This document shows positions 27,430 through 36,098 of a stretch of 64,000 bases of DNA, piece by piece. The DNA comes from Fibrella aestuarina BUZ 2 (GTDB lineage: Bacteria > Bacteroidota > Bacteroidia > Cytophagales > Spirosomataceae). Numbering within the stretch: position 1 is the first letter of the stretch; each line of letters begins with the position of its first letter. The notes beneath the pieces are model-generated. The model did no database searches, had not been told where the DNA came from, and was given only the letters and a program-made list of their open reading frames with translations. The stretch is from contig NC_020054.1 of NCBI RefSeq assembly GCF_000331105.1, forward strand, positions 1,415,698 through 1,479,697, read 5' to 3'. A program made the position numbers and the translations under genes.

Positions 27430-27545
27430 TGGGTTAATTTCAGCTATTTAATCCCATTCTCGATAGGAAACTTCACCCGTTCTCTGCTTTTACTTCAATA
27501 GCAACCGGAAGCCAGTGCGGCTCTTCCGAACGTACCCTAAATTTC

Positions 27546-29108
27546 ATGATCAATAAATCATTTATTGCGGCTGGCGCTTTCTGGGCCTGCGTGTGCCTGC
27601 TGGCAACGCCTACAGTGGCCCAAACACAGACTGTCGACGCCGGAAAACCGCTGGTATTGACTACGCAGCCCGCTGATTTTCTGCTGCAATTCGACTGGAT
27701 GCCGACAAACGGCGCGACCCCCATGCTGACCCTATCGAACGGACAGGCGATTCCGCTGCAAAACGGTAAGGTCGGTAAACTACCCGGCCTGTGGCAAACC
27801 GTGTCGCTGAGCTATCAGGCCGCCCGCAAGGGTATGCCTCCCATGCTCAACAAGCTGCTGATCAACGGTGTGACCGTGCAGGAGGGCGCTAACCTGATTG
27901 CCGGTAAAGGGGGCAACCAACCCGTACAGCTGACGGTTAACAACGGCTCGGCAACGGTGCGTAACGTGGTGGTGCGCCCCCTGGCCGACCGCTCCGTGGC
28001 CAACTGGGCTGGCCCCGTAACCTACAAGCTGTATAAAGGCAGCTTCGAAAACCGGGCCGAACTCGACAAGCAGAAACCCGTGAAAACCGACACCGATGCG
28101 GGCATCAACTACAACGTGTCGTACGGGCAGTCGGGGCGCTTCACGATCCTGTATGATGGCAAATTGAACGTACCTGCGGCGGGCGATTACATCCTCGACC
28201 TGCAAATGGGTGGCGTGGCCGGTGTCTGGGTCGATGGTAAGCCGGTGATTCAGATGACCTACCGTGACCTGGTCGATCCCGTCTCGCAGCCGATCAACCT
28301 TTCCGCCGGTACGCACGACGTGCAGGTAGCCTTTGCCCGGTCGTGGCCCGCCCCCGGTCTGGGCCTGTTCATCAGCCAGCCCGACACGCGCCCTCAGCCG
28401 CTGCACGTGAGCGGATCGTTGCCCGAAGTCACGCCCATCAGCACCATGCTGGCCCAGCCCGAACCCCGCCCCACGCTGATCCGGTCATTTATCCAGATGC
28501 CCGGCGAGGTGTCTAAACGGACCCACGCCTTGTCGGTAGGGAGCCAAACGGGTATGCACTACAGCGTCGATTTGAACCAGATGGCGCTGCTGATGGCCTG
28601 GAAAGGCGATTTTGCCGACGTAACGCAGATGTGGTACGAACGTGGTGAACCGCAATTGCTCCAGTCGGCCGGTACGACGGTGCGCCCCGCTCCCCGCACG
28701 GCTTTAGCCCCGCTCGCCAACACGGATGCTGCCTGGCCCGATAGCCTGGGTACTAATGTATTGCAGTATAAAGGTCTGGTGCTCGATAAAGAAGGCAACC
28801 CCACCGCCGAATACACGCTGGCTGGCGCAACGGTCCGCGATCAAATCCGCGCCTCGGCCAATGCCCTTGCCCGCACGCTGACCATCAACGGAACGGCTTC
28901 ATCGCCGCTGTACTGCCGACTGGCGGCCAGCAAAAACATCGAAGCCGTAGGCAAAGGCGTGTATGCCATCGACGACCGCAGCTATTTTGTGCGTCTCGAC
29001 CCCAAAGCGCCCGCTTCGATTCGGCAGAGTGGCGGGAAGCAGGAACTGGTGATGCCTGTTGCGCTCAAAAATGGGAACGCCACCGTTAGTTATTCCCTTG
29101 AATTTTAA
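27546..29108 (+). CDS. Secreted PA14-domain protein
   Basis: A 520-residue exported protein. The signal peptide is MINKSFIAAGAFWACVCLLA with cleavage near VAQ. An N-terminal segment of about 140 residues contains jelly-roll-like strands and an unassigned sugar-binding look (LANGQAIPLQNG). Residues roughly 150-270 form a PA14-like domain (VTYKLYKGSFENRAELDKQK, FTILYDGKLNVPAAGDYILD, GVWVDGKPVIQMT). The C-terminal half (GVSKRTHALSVGSQTGMHYS and following) resembles a small all-beta lectin or carrier module found before c-type cytochrome or PQQ-like enzymes, but I do not identify it. It directly precedes csaA (1 bp after the stop) and a beta-propeller/cupredoxin gene, so it may feed that enzyme. 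Confidence 0.8.
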   Translation: MINKSFIAAGAFWACVCLLATPTVAQTQTVDAGKPLVLTTQPADFLLQFDWMPTNGATPMLTLSNGQAIPLQNGKVGKLPGLWQTVSLSYQAARKGMPPMLNKLLINGVTVQEGANLIAGKGGNQPVQLTVNNGSATVRNVVVRPLADRSVANWAGPVTYKLYKGSFENRAELDKQKPVKTDTDAGINYNVSYGQSGRFTILYDGKLNVPAAGDYILDLQMGGVAGVWVDGKPVIQMTYRDLVDPVSQPINLSAGTHDVQVAFARSWPAPGLGLFISQPDTRPQPLHVSGSLPEVTPISTMLAQPEPRPTLIRSFIQMPGEVSKRTHALSVGSQTGMHYSVDLNQMALLMAWKGDFADVTQMWYERGEPQLLQSAGTTVRPAPRTALAPLANTDAAWPDSLGTNVLQYKGLVLDKEGNPTAEYTLAGATVRDQIRASANALARTLTINGTASSPLYCRLAASKNIEAVGKGVYAIDDRSYFVRLDPKAPASIRQSGGKQELVMPVALKNGNATVSYSLEF

Positions 29109-29109
29109 G

Positions 29110-29448
29110 ATGGAGCCCCTTAGCTGGACCGAATTTGAGCGCGTTGATATGCGGGTCGGGACCATCCAGTCGGCCGAGCCCTTTCCGCAGGCCCGCAAAC
29201 CCGCCTACAAACTCACCATCGACTTCGGCCCCGAGGTGGGTATCCGGCGGACGTCGGCGCAGATCACGCACCTTTACCAGCCCGACACGCTGGTGGGGCA
29301 GCAGGTGGTGGCAGTCGTCAATTTTCCGCCAAAACAAATTGGTCCGTTCATGAGCGAATGCCTGGTATTGGGCAGTGTAGCTCCCGACAAAACCGTTACC
29401 TTATTAACAACCACCCATCCCGCCGAAAATGGCCTGCGGATCGGATAA
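29110..29448 (+). CDS. csaA: CsaA family tRNA-binding/chaperone-like protein
   Basis: A 112-residue OB-fold protein of the CsaA type (tRNA-binding domain), reported in Bacillus as an export-linked chaperone. The ATG at 29110 follows the stop of the PA14 gene by one base. The fold is typical: TEFERVDMRVGTIQSAEPFP, then KLTIDFGPEVGIRRTSAQIT, the HLYQPDTLVGQQVVAVVNFP loop, GPFMSECLVLG and the acidic-basic end. Length is normal for the family. Because both neighbours are exported proteins, a role in handling secreted chains is tempting but unproven. Confidence 0.9.
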   Translation: MEPLSWTEFERVDMRVGTIQSAEPFPQARKPAYKLTIDFGPEVGIRRTSAQITHLYQPDTLVGQQVVAVVNFPPKQIGPFMSECLVLGSVAPDKTVTLLTTTHPAENGLRIG

Positions 29449-29460
29449 CTTCTTCATCTT

Positions 29461-29493
29461 AAACCTATAAGGTTTTGAAAACCTTATAGGTTT
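29461..29493. terminator. 33-bp palindrome, copy 1
   Basis: Arms AAACCTATAAGGTTTT (29461-29476) and AAAACCTTATAGGTTT (29478-29493) are perfect complements with a single central base. It follows the csaA stop and may be a terminator. An identical palindrome except for the central base occurs at 50506-50538. Confidence 0.75.
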
Positions 29494-29516
29494 GGGTGTT
29501 TGACAATCAAAACTCT

Positions 29517-31592
29517 ATGAAAAAGCTCGCGCTTTCGCTGATTGCTCTTTCGCTGATTCACACGGTAACGCTGGCGCAAAAACCGGCTAGCGAAGATGAT
29601 TATTACCGCATCGTGACCCTGCCCGTTCCCGAAGGGGTTGCGCTCGAAGTGGGCGGCATGACCTCCATGCCCGACGGACGGCTGGCTGTAAGCACCCGGC
29701 GTGGTGAGGTCTGGCTGATTGGTAACCCCTACATGCAGGGAAGCCGCCAGCCGACGTTCAAACGCTTTGCCACCGGCCTTCACGAGCCGCTCGGCTTGCT
29801 CTACCGCACCACCGGCCCTTTCAAGGGCGAGCTGTTTGCTACGCAGCGCGGCGAAGTAACCCGCCTGATCGACACCGACGGCGACGACATTGCCGACGAA
29901 TACCGCTCGTTTTACAAATGGCCGCTCTCGGGCAACTATCACCAGTACAGCTATGGTCCGCTACCGCTGCCCGATGGCGACATGGTGATCACGCTCAACG
30001 TCGACTGGATCGGGAAAGGCGGGAGCCTCTCAAAATGGCGCGGCTGGATGCTGCGGCTGAATGATAAAGGCGAAATGACCCCCTGGGCCACGGGCCTACG
30101 CTCGCCGGCGGGCTTTATGGCTCTGCGGGATGGCAGCATCTTCTACGCCGAAAACCAGGGTGACTGGGTTGGCTCGGGCCGGGTGACGCACCTCGAAAAA
30201 GGCGACTTTGCCGGTAACCCCGCCGGGTTGCGCTGGAGTGGCGAAGAAGGCTCACCGCTAAGCCTCAAACCCGAAGACGTACCCAGCACGGGCAAACCCA
30301 TGCACGAAGTGGCTAAAACGGTGAAAAACCTGAAGGTGCCCGCCGTGTGGTTCCCCCATACGCTAATGGGCATCTCGACCTCCGACATGCGCGAAGACAC
30401 CACCAACGGCGCGTTTGGTCCCTTTGCCGGGCAGGTGTTCGTGGGCGATCAGGGCCACAGCAAGATCATGCGGATGACGCTCGAAAAGGTAAACGGTAAG
30501 TGGCAGGGCGCCTGTTTCCCGTTCCGCGAGGGCTTTCAGTCAGGGATTCTGCGGATGCTATGGGGGCAGGACGGCTCTATGTTCGTGGGGATGACCAGCC
30601 GGGGCTGGGCCGCAACGGGCAAATCGCCGTTTGGCGTGCAGCGCCTCGTCTGGACGGGTAAAACACCTTTCGAGATGAAGACCATCAGCTCGCGGCCCGA
30701 CGGTTTCGAGATCGCGTTCACCATGCCTGTCGATCGTAAAACTGGCGAAGACCCGGCTAGTTACAGCCTCAATAGCTTCACCTACAAGTACCACAGCACC
30801 TACGGCAGCCCCATCGAAGACGCCCGCACCGTACCCATCCGGGGCGTCATCCTGAGCGCCGACGGTCTCTCGGCCCGGATTGTGGCCGACACTACGCTGC
30901 GCGAAGGCTATATTCATGAAGTGAAAGCCGAGGGTGTCAAATCGGCTACGGGCGGGCTGTCGCTGCTGCACAACACCGGCTACTACACACTCAACGCCAT
31001 TGCCCCTGGTGACCGCGCCAACGTACCGGCCCGCATGATGGCGTCGGCGAGCACCGCACCGATGGCCCACGACCACTCGGCTATGATGGCGAGCACCACG
31101 CCCGCTACCAACGCGAAGGGCGGTAAAGCCGCTGGCAAAGCGATTACGCCCGCCAAAAAGACGGTGGCCGCCGTAGCCGCCAAGCGCACGACGGAGCAGC
31201 CCGCCGACTGGACCAACGGCCCCGATCAGACGATCAGCATCGGCACCAAACCGGGCCTGAAATTCGATACGGAGCAGGTGGAAGTGAAAGCGGGTAGCCG
31301 GATCAAATGGGTCTTCAACAACAACGACGACATGCTCCACAACTGCGTGATTGTGAAGCCGGGTACGTCGGCGTCGGTGGGTGAGGCAGCCCTGAAGCTG
31401 AACCTCAACGGCGCGAAGCTCAACTACGTACCCAACTCGCCGAACGTGCTGTACCACACGAATATTCTGCAACCCGAATCGGCGGAGAGCATCTACTTCA
31501 CCGCCCCCACCGAGCCCGGCAATTACCAGTTCGTCTGTACCTTCCCCGGCCACTCCATGTTCATGGTAGGTACGTTGCGCGTCGTGAAATAG
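29517..31592 (+). CDS. Secreted beta-propeller dehydrogenase-like protein fused to a cupredoxin
   Basis: A 691-residue exported protein. The ATG at 29517 begins the signal (KKLALSLIALSLIHTVTLAQ); the upstream GTG in frame lacks support. Residues about 25-410 resemble PQQ sorbosone-dehydrogenase/PVC heme-protein beta propellers (GGMTSMPDGRLAVSTRRGEV, YRTTGPFKGELFATQRGEV, YGPLPLPDGDMVITL). A Lys/Ala/Thr-rich linker (KAAGKAITPAKKTVAAVAAK) leads to a C-terminal azurin/auracyanin-like domain with type 1 copper ligands His608, Cys674, His679 and Met683 (VCTFPGHSMFM). I infer that the propeller oxidises a sugar or alcohol and passes electrons to the fused copper centre. The real substrate and cofactor are unknown. 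Confidence 0.85.
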   Translation: MKKLALSLIALSLIHTVTLAQKPASEDDYYRIVTLPVPEGVALEVGGMTSMPDGRLAVSTRRGEVWLIGNPYMQGSRQPTFKRFATGLHEPLGLLYRTTGPFKGELFATQRGEVTRLIDTDGDDIADEYRSFYKWPLSGNYHQYSYGPLPLPDGDMVITLNVDWIGKGGSLSKWRGWMLRLNDKGEMTPWATGLRSPAGFMALRDGSIFYAENQGDWVGSGRVTHLEKGDFAGNPAGLRWSGEEGSPLSLKPEDVPSTGKPMHEVAKTVKNLKVPAVWFPHTLMGISTSDMREDTTNGAFGPFAGQVFVGDQGHSKIMRMTLEKVNGKWQGACFPFREGFQSGILRMLWGQDGSMFVGMTSRGWAATGKSPFGVQRLVWTGKTPFEMKTISSRPDGFEIAFTMPVDRKTGEDPASYSLNSFTYKYHSTYGSPIEDARTVPIRGVILSADGLSARIVADTTLREGYIHEVKAEGVKSATGGLSLLHNTGYYTLNAIAPGDRANVPARMMASASTAPMAHDHSAMMASTTPATNAKGGKAAGKAITPAKKTVAAVAAKRTTEQPADWTNGPDQTISIGTKPGLKFDTEQVEVKAGSRIKWVFNNNDDMLHNCVIVKPGTSASVGEAALKLNLNGAKLNYVPNSPNVLYHTNILQPESAESIYFTAPTEPGNYQFVCTFPGHSMFMVGTLRVVK

Positions 31593-31604
31593 GTAACAAA
31601 TCCC

Positions 31605-31671
31605 AGCTACTCCCAAGGTCAGGCTCTTTTCAGATTATAGGCTGAAAGTGAGCCTGACCTTGGGAGTAGCT
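31605..31671 (+). terminator. Hairpin terminator after the cupredoxin fusion gene
   Basis: A perfect 22-bp inverted repeat (31605-31626 and 31650-31671) followed by TTTT lies 12 bp after the stop. It fits a factor-independent terminator. Confidence 0.8.
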
Positions 31672-31805
31672 TTTGGCTAACAGAGTCGATTCCGACAGAT
31701 TTCTTGCTGGGGAAAGTTACAGTCGTGAATAGCCCGATGCAGGTCGGTAAAACGTTATCATCAACTGGCTCTATCTTCACTGATGCTTCGGCCACCTAAA
31801 CCGTG

Positions 31806-32765
31806 CTATTGACAGTTATCATAGCTGTATGAAGCCACCTCGTAGGTACGTTCGCTTGTCTGCTCGCCTGCTGACGTATAGCTACGGTCAACAGCCTGTA
31901 CAGTTAATGGGAAGCCATTCCTGTTCTGGGTCGAACTAAACAGGATTTCCCGACTCTTGACGAAAGTACCGGCAGTGCCTTTTACGAAATAATGTACCTT
32001 CGACAACAAGCCCTGCCCTTCCCCTGTGCTGTTCAAGGGCGTTCGTAGTTCATCGGGCCACCCTTTAAAAAGGGAGGGAGCAGCTTCAGAAGTGAGCCTG
32101 CCGGTAGCATATTCATAAAGCATGTAATCGTACTGCGCGGAGCCTGAAAAATCAACGCGGGTGCGCCGCCCCTGACTATCGTATGTATAGGTTGTTGGGG
32201 TCTGAAGAGTGCTTTCCTTTACCAATCCGTTTTCAAACGTGTAAGGCTGAAAATCAAGGCGGGCAACCGTACTAATTTTATAGCCCGTCTGTAGCCCATT
32301 ATTGAAGAAATAGGTTTCGATCTCAAAAGGGTCGGTTCTGGAAATCACAATACGCGTAAGCTTACCCGATCCATCGTACTCGTACGTGGTTGTTTGATCT
32401 ATCTGCTGGCTAATTGATCCAGTACGTGTCGCCGTCGTTAAACGACCATTCACGTAGCCATAAACTTCGTTACTCAGGGGCCTGCTCTCGTTACTGATCA
32501 TGTAGCCGTTGTTGTCGTAGGTATATTGGTTCGTGATCAAAGTTCTGCCTACCTGATTTTTGTAGATATCCAGTCGCCCGCCGACGTTATATACCCATTC
32601 TTCACTGCGGAAGAATGAGTTAACTAGATTGGCCGGTTGTGTAGCACTCGTCAGGCGGCAGGACAGGGGAGATGGGTTGTGGTCTGGTAGGCAACCTGTT
32701 TGGAGTATACCTAAACTAATAACTGCCAACAGTGTCGACAATTGGAAACCGTGAAGCTGACGCAT
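31806..32765 (-). CDS. Lipoprotein with YD-like repeats
   Basis: A 319-residue lipoprotein. The signal ends at LGILQTGC (Cys25). The mature part has repeated 'YTYDNNGYM', 'TTYEYDGSGKLTRI', 'TTYTYDSQGRRTRV' and 'VYGYVNGRLTTA' units, about 20 residues each, typical of the YD/RHS-like extended beta repeats found in Bacteroidota surface proteins of 'DUF4595-like' type. Such proteins may form a small beta-sheet on the outer membrane. No toxin or cargo domain is seen, so it is not a full RHS system. It stands alone, with the DUF-like nothing within 390 bp upstream. It is convergent with the cupredoxin fusion gene. Confidence 0.8.
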   Translation of the reverse strand: MRQLHGFQLSTLLAVISLGILQTGCLPDHNPSPLSCRLTSATQPANLVNSFFRSEEWVYNVGGRLDIYKNQVGRTLITNQYTYDNNGYMISNESRPLSNEVYGYVNGRLTTATRTGSISQQIDQTTTYEYDGSGKLTRIVISRTDPFEIETYFFNNGLQTGYKISTVARLDFQPYTFENGLVKESTLQTPTTYTYDSQGRRTRVDFSGSAQYDYMLYEYATGRLTSEAAPSLFKGWPDELRTPLNSTGEGQGLLSKVHYFVKGTAGTFVKSREILFSSTQNRNGFPLTVQAVDRSYTSAGEQTSERTYEVASYSYDNCQ

Positions 32766-33156
32766 AGCCTTGTGAGTATCTAAGTAGATGGCGACCGCCT
32801 CTGTTGGTTCAACCCAACGAGTAAGTATCGCACCCCGAAAGTTGAGATTTCTGTCCTAGCCTAACCATGATGGGTGTCCGATCACAACCTGATGTCGGTC
32901 ATGTTCACTGCGTTACTCTATCGCGAAATAAATTTTAGTGCCTGTCTTCCGGCGTGATAACTGGTAGTTTTAGGTGGAAGCTGTCAGCCAAAATCTGCGT
33001 GATGATTGAAAAAGTGTAAGCGAAAGTCCGCTTCTATACAGGTCTGCATTGGTACGGAAATGGCGATTATTACCTGCTGATTACCTGGGCTGGCTAGCAA
33101 TTTGTGAGAAGAAGCATTGTTGCAACTAAGTTGGTAAAACGATAACTGGCATTCGG
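32766..33156. other. 391-bp spacer with no gene
   Basis: Between the divergent YD lipoprotein and the NADAR gene. I see no credible open frame, no clear promoter box and no strong hairpin. AT-rich stretches (AAATAAATTTTAGTG near 32925) may hold the promoters of the two genes. It is less GC-rich than its surroundings. Confidence 0.5.
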
Positions 33157-33708
33157 ATGCTGTATACGATCGACTCACTCGTCGCCGATTTTCAACGGAA
33201 AAAGAAGCTAAAATTCCTGTTCTTCTGGGGACATCAACCCGCCAAAAACGGGGAGCTAACAGCGTCATGCTTTAGCCAGTGGTGGGCATCTCCCTTTGAG
33301 GTTGAGGGTATACGGTATGCTACGGCTGAACACTGGATGATGGCTCAGAAGGCGGCCCTGTTCAATGACAACGACGCTTTCCAGCGAGTGATCGCTGCCA
33401 AATCACCCGGAGAAGCCAAACAGATTGGACGACAGGTACGTGGCTTCAATGATACGATCTGGAATGGCCGCCGGTATGATCTGGTCATGCAGGGTAATAA
33501 ACACAAGTTCAGTCAGCACGAAACGCTCAAAACGTTTCTGCTCAATACGAATGATCGGGTGCTGGTCGAAGCAAGCCCTGTCGATCGTATTTGGGGTATC
33601 GGGCTGGCTGCTTCCGACGAGCGGGTTACCAACCCTGGTCAGTGGCAGGGGCTGAATCTGCTTGGGTTTGCCCTGATGGATGTGCGCGACCAATTGCGGC
33701 ACGAGTAA
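33157..33708 (+). CDS. NADAR family protein (YbiA-like N-glycosidase)
   Basis: A 183-residue NADAR domain protein, like E. coli YbiA, which cleaves N-glycosidic bonds of damaged riboflavin intermediates and may act in ADP-ribose related chemistry. Conserved pieces are FFWGHQ, the SQWWASPFEVEGIRYATAEHW block with the Glu-His pair, AAKSPGEAKQIGRQVRGF, the YDLVMQGNKHKFSQH core and VEASPVDRIWGIGLAASDERV with the catalytic-region WGIG. Length is normal. Cytosolic. It is in a short co-oriented run with the DUF4230 and YqgE genes, but the spacers suggest separate control. Confidence 0.92.
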   Translation: MLYTIDSLVADFQRKKKLKFLFFWGHQPAKNGELTASCFSQWWASPFEVEGIRYATAEHWMMAQKAALFNDNDAFQRVIAAKSPGEAKQIGRQVRGFNDTIWNGRRYDLVMQGNKHKFSQHETLKTFLLNTNDRVLVEASPVDRIWGIGLAASDERVTNPGQWQGLNLLGFALMDVRDQLRHE

Positions 33709-33764
33709 GCTCGCTGGCTGGCCGTTGGTCAGCAATTTCTGGCTTTACCAGCTATCTTGCCCCC

Positions 33765-34346
33765 ATGAATCGACTTATTCGCCTCGGTTTTTGGGGGCTT
33801 CTTGTTGTTGGGTTACTGGCCGTTTGGGAGCAGGTACGTACCGCCCCATTTATGGCCCGCTTCACCCGGCAACCCGACCAGACGACGCATAGTGTGGTGC
33901 TCGAACGCGTCACAGCGCTGGGCAAACTCGAACTGGTACGCTACACCTTCAAAGACATCGTGGAGCACGAGCAGGTTAATACCATTCTGCCCAATTCGCG
34001 GGCCGTGCTCATCATCGAAGGGGAGGCCGTCGGCTGTGTGGATCTCACCAAAATCACGCCCGACGACGTTATCACCCAAGGCGACTCGCTGACGCTGCGC
34101 CTGCCAGCCCCGGAGGTATGCGTCTGGAAAATCAATCATCAGCGGTCGCGGGTTTACGATACGCAGTACACGTTCCTGAACGAGGCGCAGCTGGTGAGCG
34201 ATGCCTACCGCCGGGCCGAAGCGCAAGTAAAAGCCTCGGCGCTGCAAAGCGGCATTCTCGGCCAAACCCGGCAGAATGCGGTTACGCTATTACGCCCGCT
34301 GCTGGGCCAGCTAACCAAAAAGCGGGTAGGTCTTGTATTTCGATAG
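33765..34346 (+). CDS. DUF4230 domain protein, membrane-anchored
   Basis: A 193-residue DUF4230 protein. The ATG at 33765 gives MNRLIRLGFWGLLVVGLLAVW, one transmembrane anchor, followed by the DUF4230 core (LELVRYTFKDIVEHEQ, AVLIIEGEAVGCVDLTKI, LRLPAPEVCVWKINHQRSRVYDTQYTF). The frame is open further up (to 33591) over the NADAR gene, so I prefer the later start. Function is unknown; the domain has an SPFH-like/PH-like beta shape and recurs in Bacteroidota and Firmicutes. It contains a palindromic copy of the iterated word at 33833-33842. Confidence 0.88.
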   Translation: MNRLIRLGFWGLLVVGLLAVWEQVRTAPFMARFTRQPDQTTHSVVLERVTALGKLELVRYTFKDIVEHEQVNTILPNSRAVLIIEGEAVGCVDLTKITPDDVITQGDSLTLRLPAPEVCVWKINHQRSRVYDTQYTFLNEAQLVSDAYRRAEAQVKASALQSGILGQTRQNAVTLLRPLLGQLTKKRVGLVFR

Positions 34347-34427
34347 ACCTGTTGCTAATTTTTCCGGACATACGCAGCCCGTCAATCAGGATTGCCGTAT
34401 TCTTGCTAAGCGCCAGCCGATACAACC

Positions 34428-34985
34428 ATGAACACGACCACCATTGCCCGCAATAGCCTGTTAATCGCCGAACCGTTTTTGGGCGATGCCAACTTCGAGC
34501 GAAGTGTGGTGGTTATCTGCGAGCATACCGAACACGATGGCACCTTTGGCCTAATTCTGAACCAGAGCACCACCCTGCACGTCAGCGACGTGATCGACGA
34601 CGTCTACGCCGATATTCCGCTGTTTGTAGGTGGCCCCGTGCAGCCCGACACGCTGCATTACGTGCATCGGCGCCCCGACCTGATCGACAATTCGATTCCG
34701 CTGGGCGAGGGTATTTACTGGAGCGGTAACTTCGAGCAGGTGAAACAGGCGCTCAACATCGGCACGCTGACGGAAAACGACGCCCGCTTTTTCATCGGGT
34801 ATTCGGGCTGGGAGGCGGGCCAACTGAGCCGCGAACTCGACGAGAAAACCTGGATCATCACCCAGACCGACGGGAATTTCCTGTTTGACACGCCCGCCGA
34901 TCAACTCTGGCGCGGCATCCTGAAACGCATGGGCGGGCAGTACAAAGTACTCTCCAATTACCCCGTCGATCCCAGGCTTAACTGA
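34428..34985 (+). CDS. yqgE: YqgE/AlgH family protein
   Basis: A 185-residue YqgE/AlgH (DUF179) protein. Landmarks are NSLLIAEPFLGDANFERSVVVICEH, DGTFGLILNQST (the G-x-x-G loop), PLFVGGPVQPDTLHYVHRRP, the GIYWSGNFEQVKQAL region and FIGYSGWEAGQLSRELDEKTWI. Despite its name the family is not clearly a transcription factor; its role in Bacteroidota is unknown. It is usually single-copy and near housekeeping genes, as here. Confidence 0.95.
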   Translation: MNTTTIARNSLLIAEPFLGDANFERSVVVICEHTEHDGTFGLILNQSTTLHVSDVIDDVYADIPLFVGGPVQPDTLHYVHRRPDLIDNSIPLGEGIYWSGNFEQVKQALNIGTLTENDARFFIGYSGWEAGQLSRELDEKTWIITQTDGNFLFDTPADQLWRGILKRMGGQYKVLSNYPVDPRLN

Positions 34986-34998
34986 CACTAGTTTACAG

Positions 34999-35090
34999 GT
35001 TTACCATCCTCTGTCTTCTGTTTACTGTTAGCGGGCGCCTGCTTATTCCGGCGCCAGCCAACAGAAGACGGAAGACAGTGAACGGGAAAC
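34999..35090. repeat. Imperfect 41-bp inverted repeat after yqgE
   Basis: Arms 34999-35039 and 35050-35090 pair over 41 bases with several mismatches around a 10-base loop. The cores GGCGCC and CTGTCTTC/GAAGACAG are exact. It starts 14 bp after the yqgE stop and probably stops its transcript. The rest of the 289-bp spacer to the next gene shows nothing else. Confidence 0.65.
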
Positions 35091-35274
35091 GTGTAAGCTA
35101 TGAACGGTTTTTTAACCAACTTTGTCGTACCGTTCGCCAACGTCCGGCGTTCTATAAGGGTCTGGGAAGGGAGCCCAAGGTTCACTGGCTAACGTAACAG
35201 GCTATTACTGGCCGAAACGTTGATCATTGACCGGTGAACTTTACCCTCTTTTCCCAGAGCTAACGTCTTCTTAA

Positions 35275-36027
35275 ATGCGTATCCATCAAGTAGTTATTTA
35301 TGCGTTGAGTGTGTGCCTGCCGCTAGGTACGTTGGCGCAGACCACGCCTGGCGACTCACTCCCCGTCGCCCCGTCCGCGCAACCCGGTATCACCATTCCG
35401 CTCCAGGCTTCTGCCGCTGTTCCTGAAACCGACCCCAGCCCCAAGCAGGCCCGGCCCGAACGAAAAGGGCAATACGCACCCGGCGGCTATGGCCCTAGTG
35501 CGCTGCTCTACACTGGTCATTTTGGCGTGAAAGCCGGTGCACAACTCACCAGCGCGCCCATCACGGGCGTATCGCCGAGCATCGAAAAGCGGGATCTGGA
35601 CATTCACCTTGGGGTGCTGTATCGGTACCGGTTCAGCAAGTTTGTGATTCAGCCCGAACTGCTTTACCAGATCAAAGGCGGTAACTACCAGCGCCTGCAA
35701 ATCGGGTCGTCTAACCGGGCAACGATCGAGAACAATTTTAACTACATAAGCCTGCCCATCATGCTCGGGTACATCCCCGTCGAAGGGCTGACAATTCAGG
35801 CCGGGCCCGAATTCAGCTGGCGCATCGAAACGACCAACGGGCCGCAGAGTAGCCGCGACGCGGGCATTGCGCTTGGGGTTCACTACGATTTCCTCGACAT
35901 GCTCGATAAGTTCAGCCTGAATATTCGCTACGTCTACGGGCTGACTAAAATCCCCGAAACCGTTAACAGTACCCTTCAGAACCGCGCTTTCCAGGTAGGG
36001 GTGGTGTATAACTTTTACAAAAAATGA
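35275..36027 (+). CDS. Outer membrane beta-barrel protein (PorT/OMP_b-brl family)
   Basis: A 250-residue outer membrane beta-barrel protein. The signal is MRIHQVVIYALSVCLPLGTLAQ. A proline-rich lead of about 50 residues (SLPVAPSAQPGITIPLQ) is followed by about eight amphipathic strands: FGVKAGAQLTSAPITGVSP, DIHLGVLYRYRFSKFVIQPELL, NFNYISLPIMLGYIP, IQAGPEFSWRIET, SLNIRYVYGLTKIP and terminal FQVGVVYNFYKK ending in a basic/aromatic residue. Function is unknown, as for most members. Its stop is inside an inverted repeat that separates it from nuoA. Confidence 0.85.
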   Translation: MRIHQVVIYALSVCLPLGTLAQTTPGDSLPVAPSAQPGITIPLQASAAVPETDPSPKQARPERKGQYAPGGYGPSALLYTGHFGVKAGAQLTSAPITGVSPSIEKRDLDIHLGVLYRYRFSKFVIQPELLYQIKGGNYQRLQIGSSNRATIENNFNYISLPIMLGYIPVEGLTIQAGPEFSWRIETTNGPQSSRDAGIALGVHYDFLDMLDKFSLNIRYVYGLTKIPETVNSTLQNRAFQVGVVYNFYKK

Positions 36028-36085
36028 GGAATGATGAGTGATGAATAGGCTGGATCAGGCTTGTCATCGCTCATCATTCCTCATT
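36023..36085. terminator. Inverted repeat overlapping the barrel gene stop
   Basis: Arms 36023-36044 and 36064-36085 pair over 22 bases with one mismatch. The barrel gene's TGA stop (36025-36027) lies in the left arm. nuoA begins 14 bp after the right arm. Confidence 0.65.
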
Positions 36086-36098
36086 CCGCCTTCATTCT

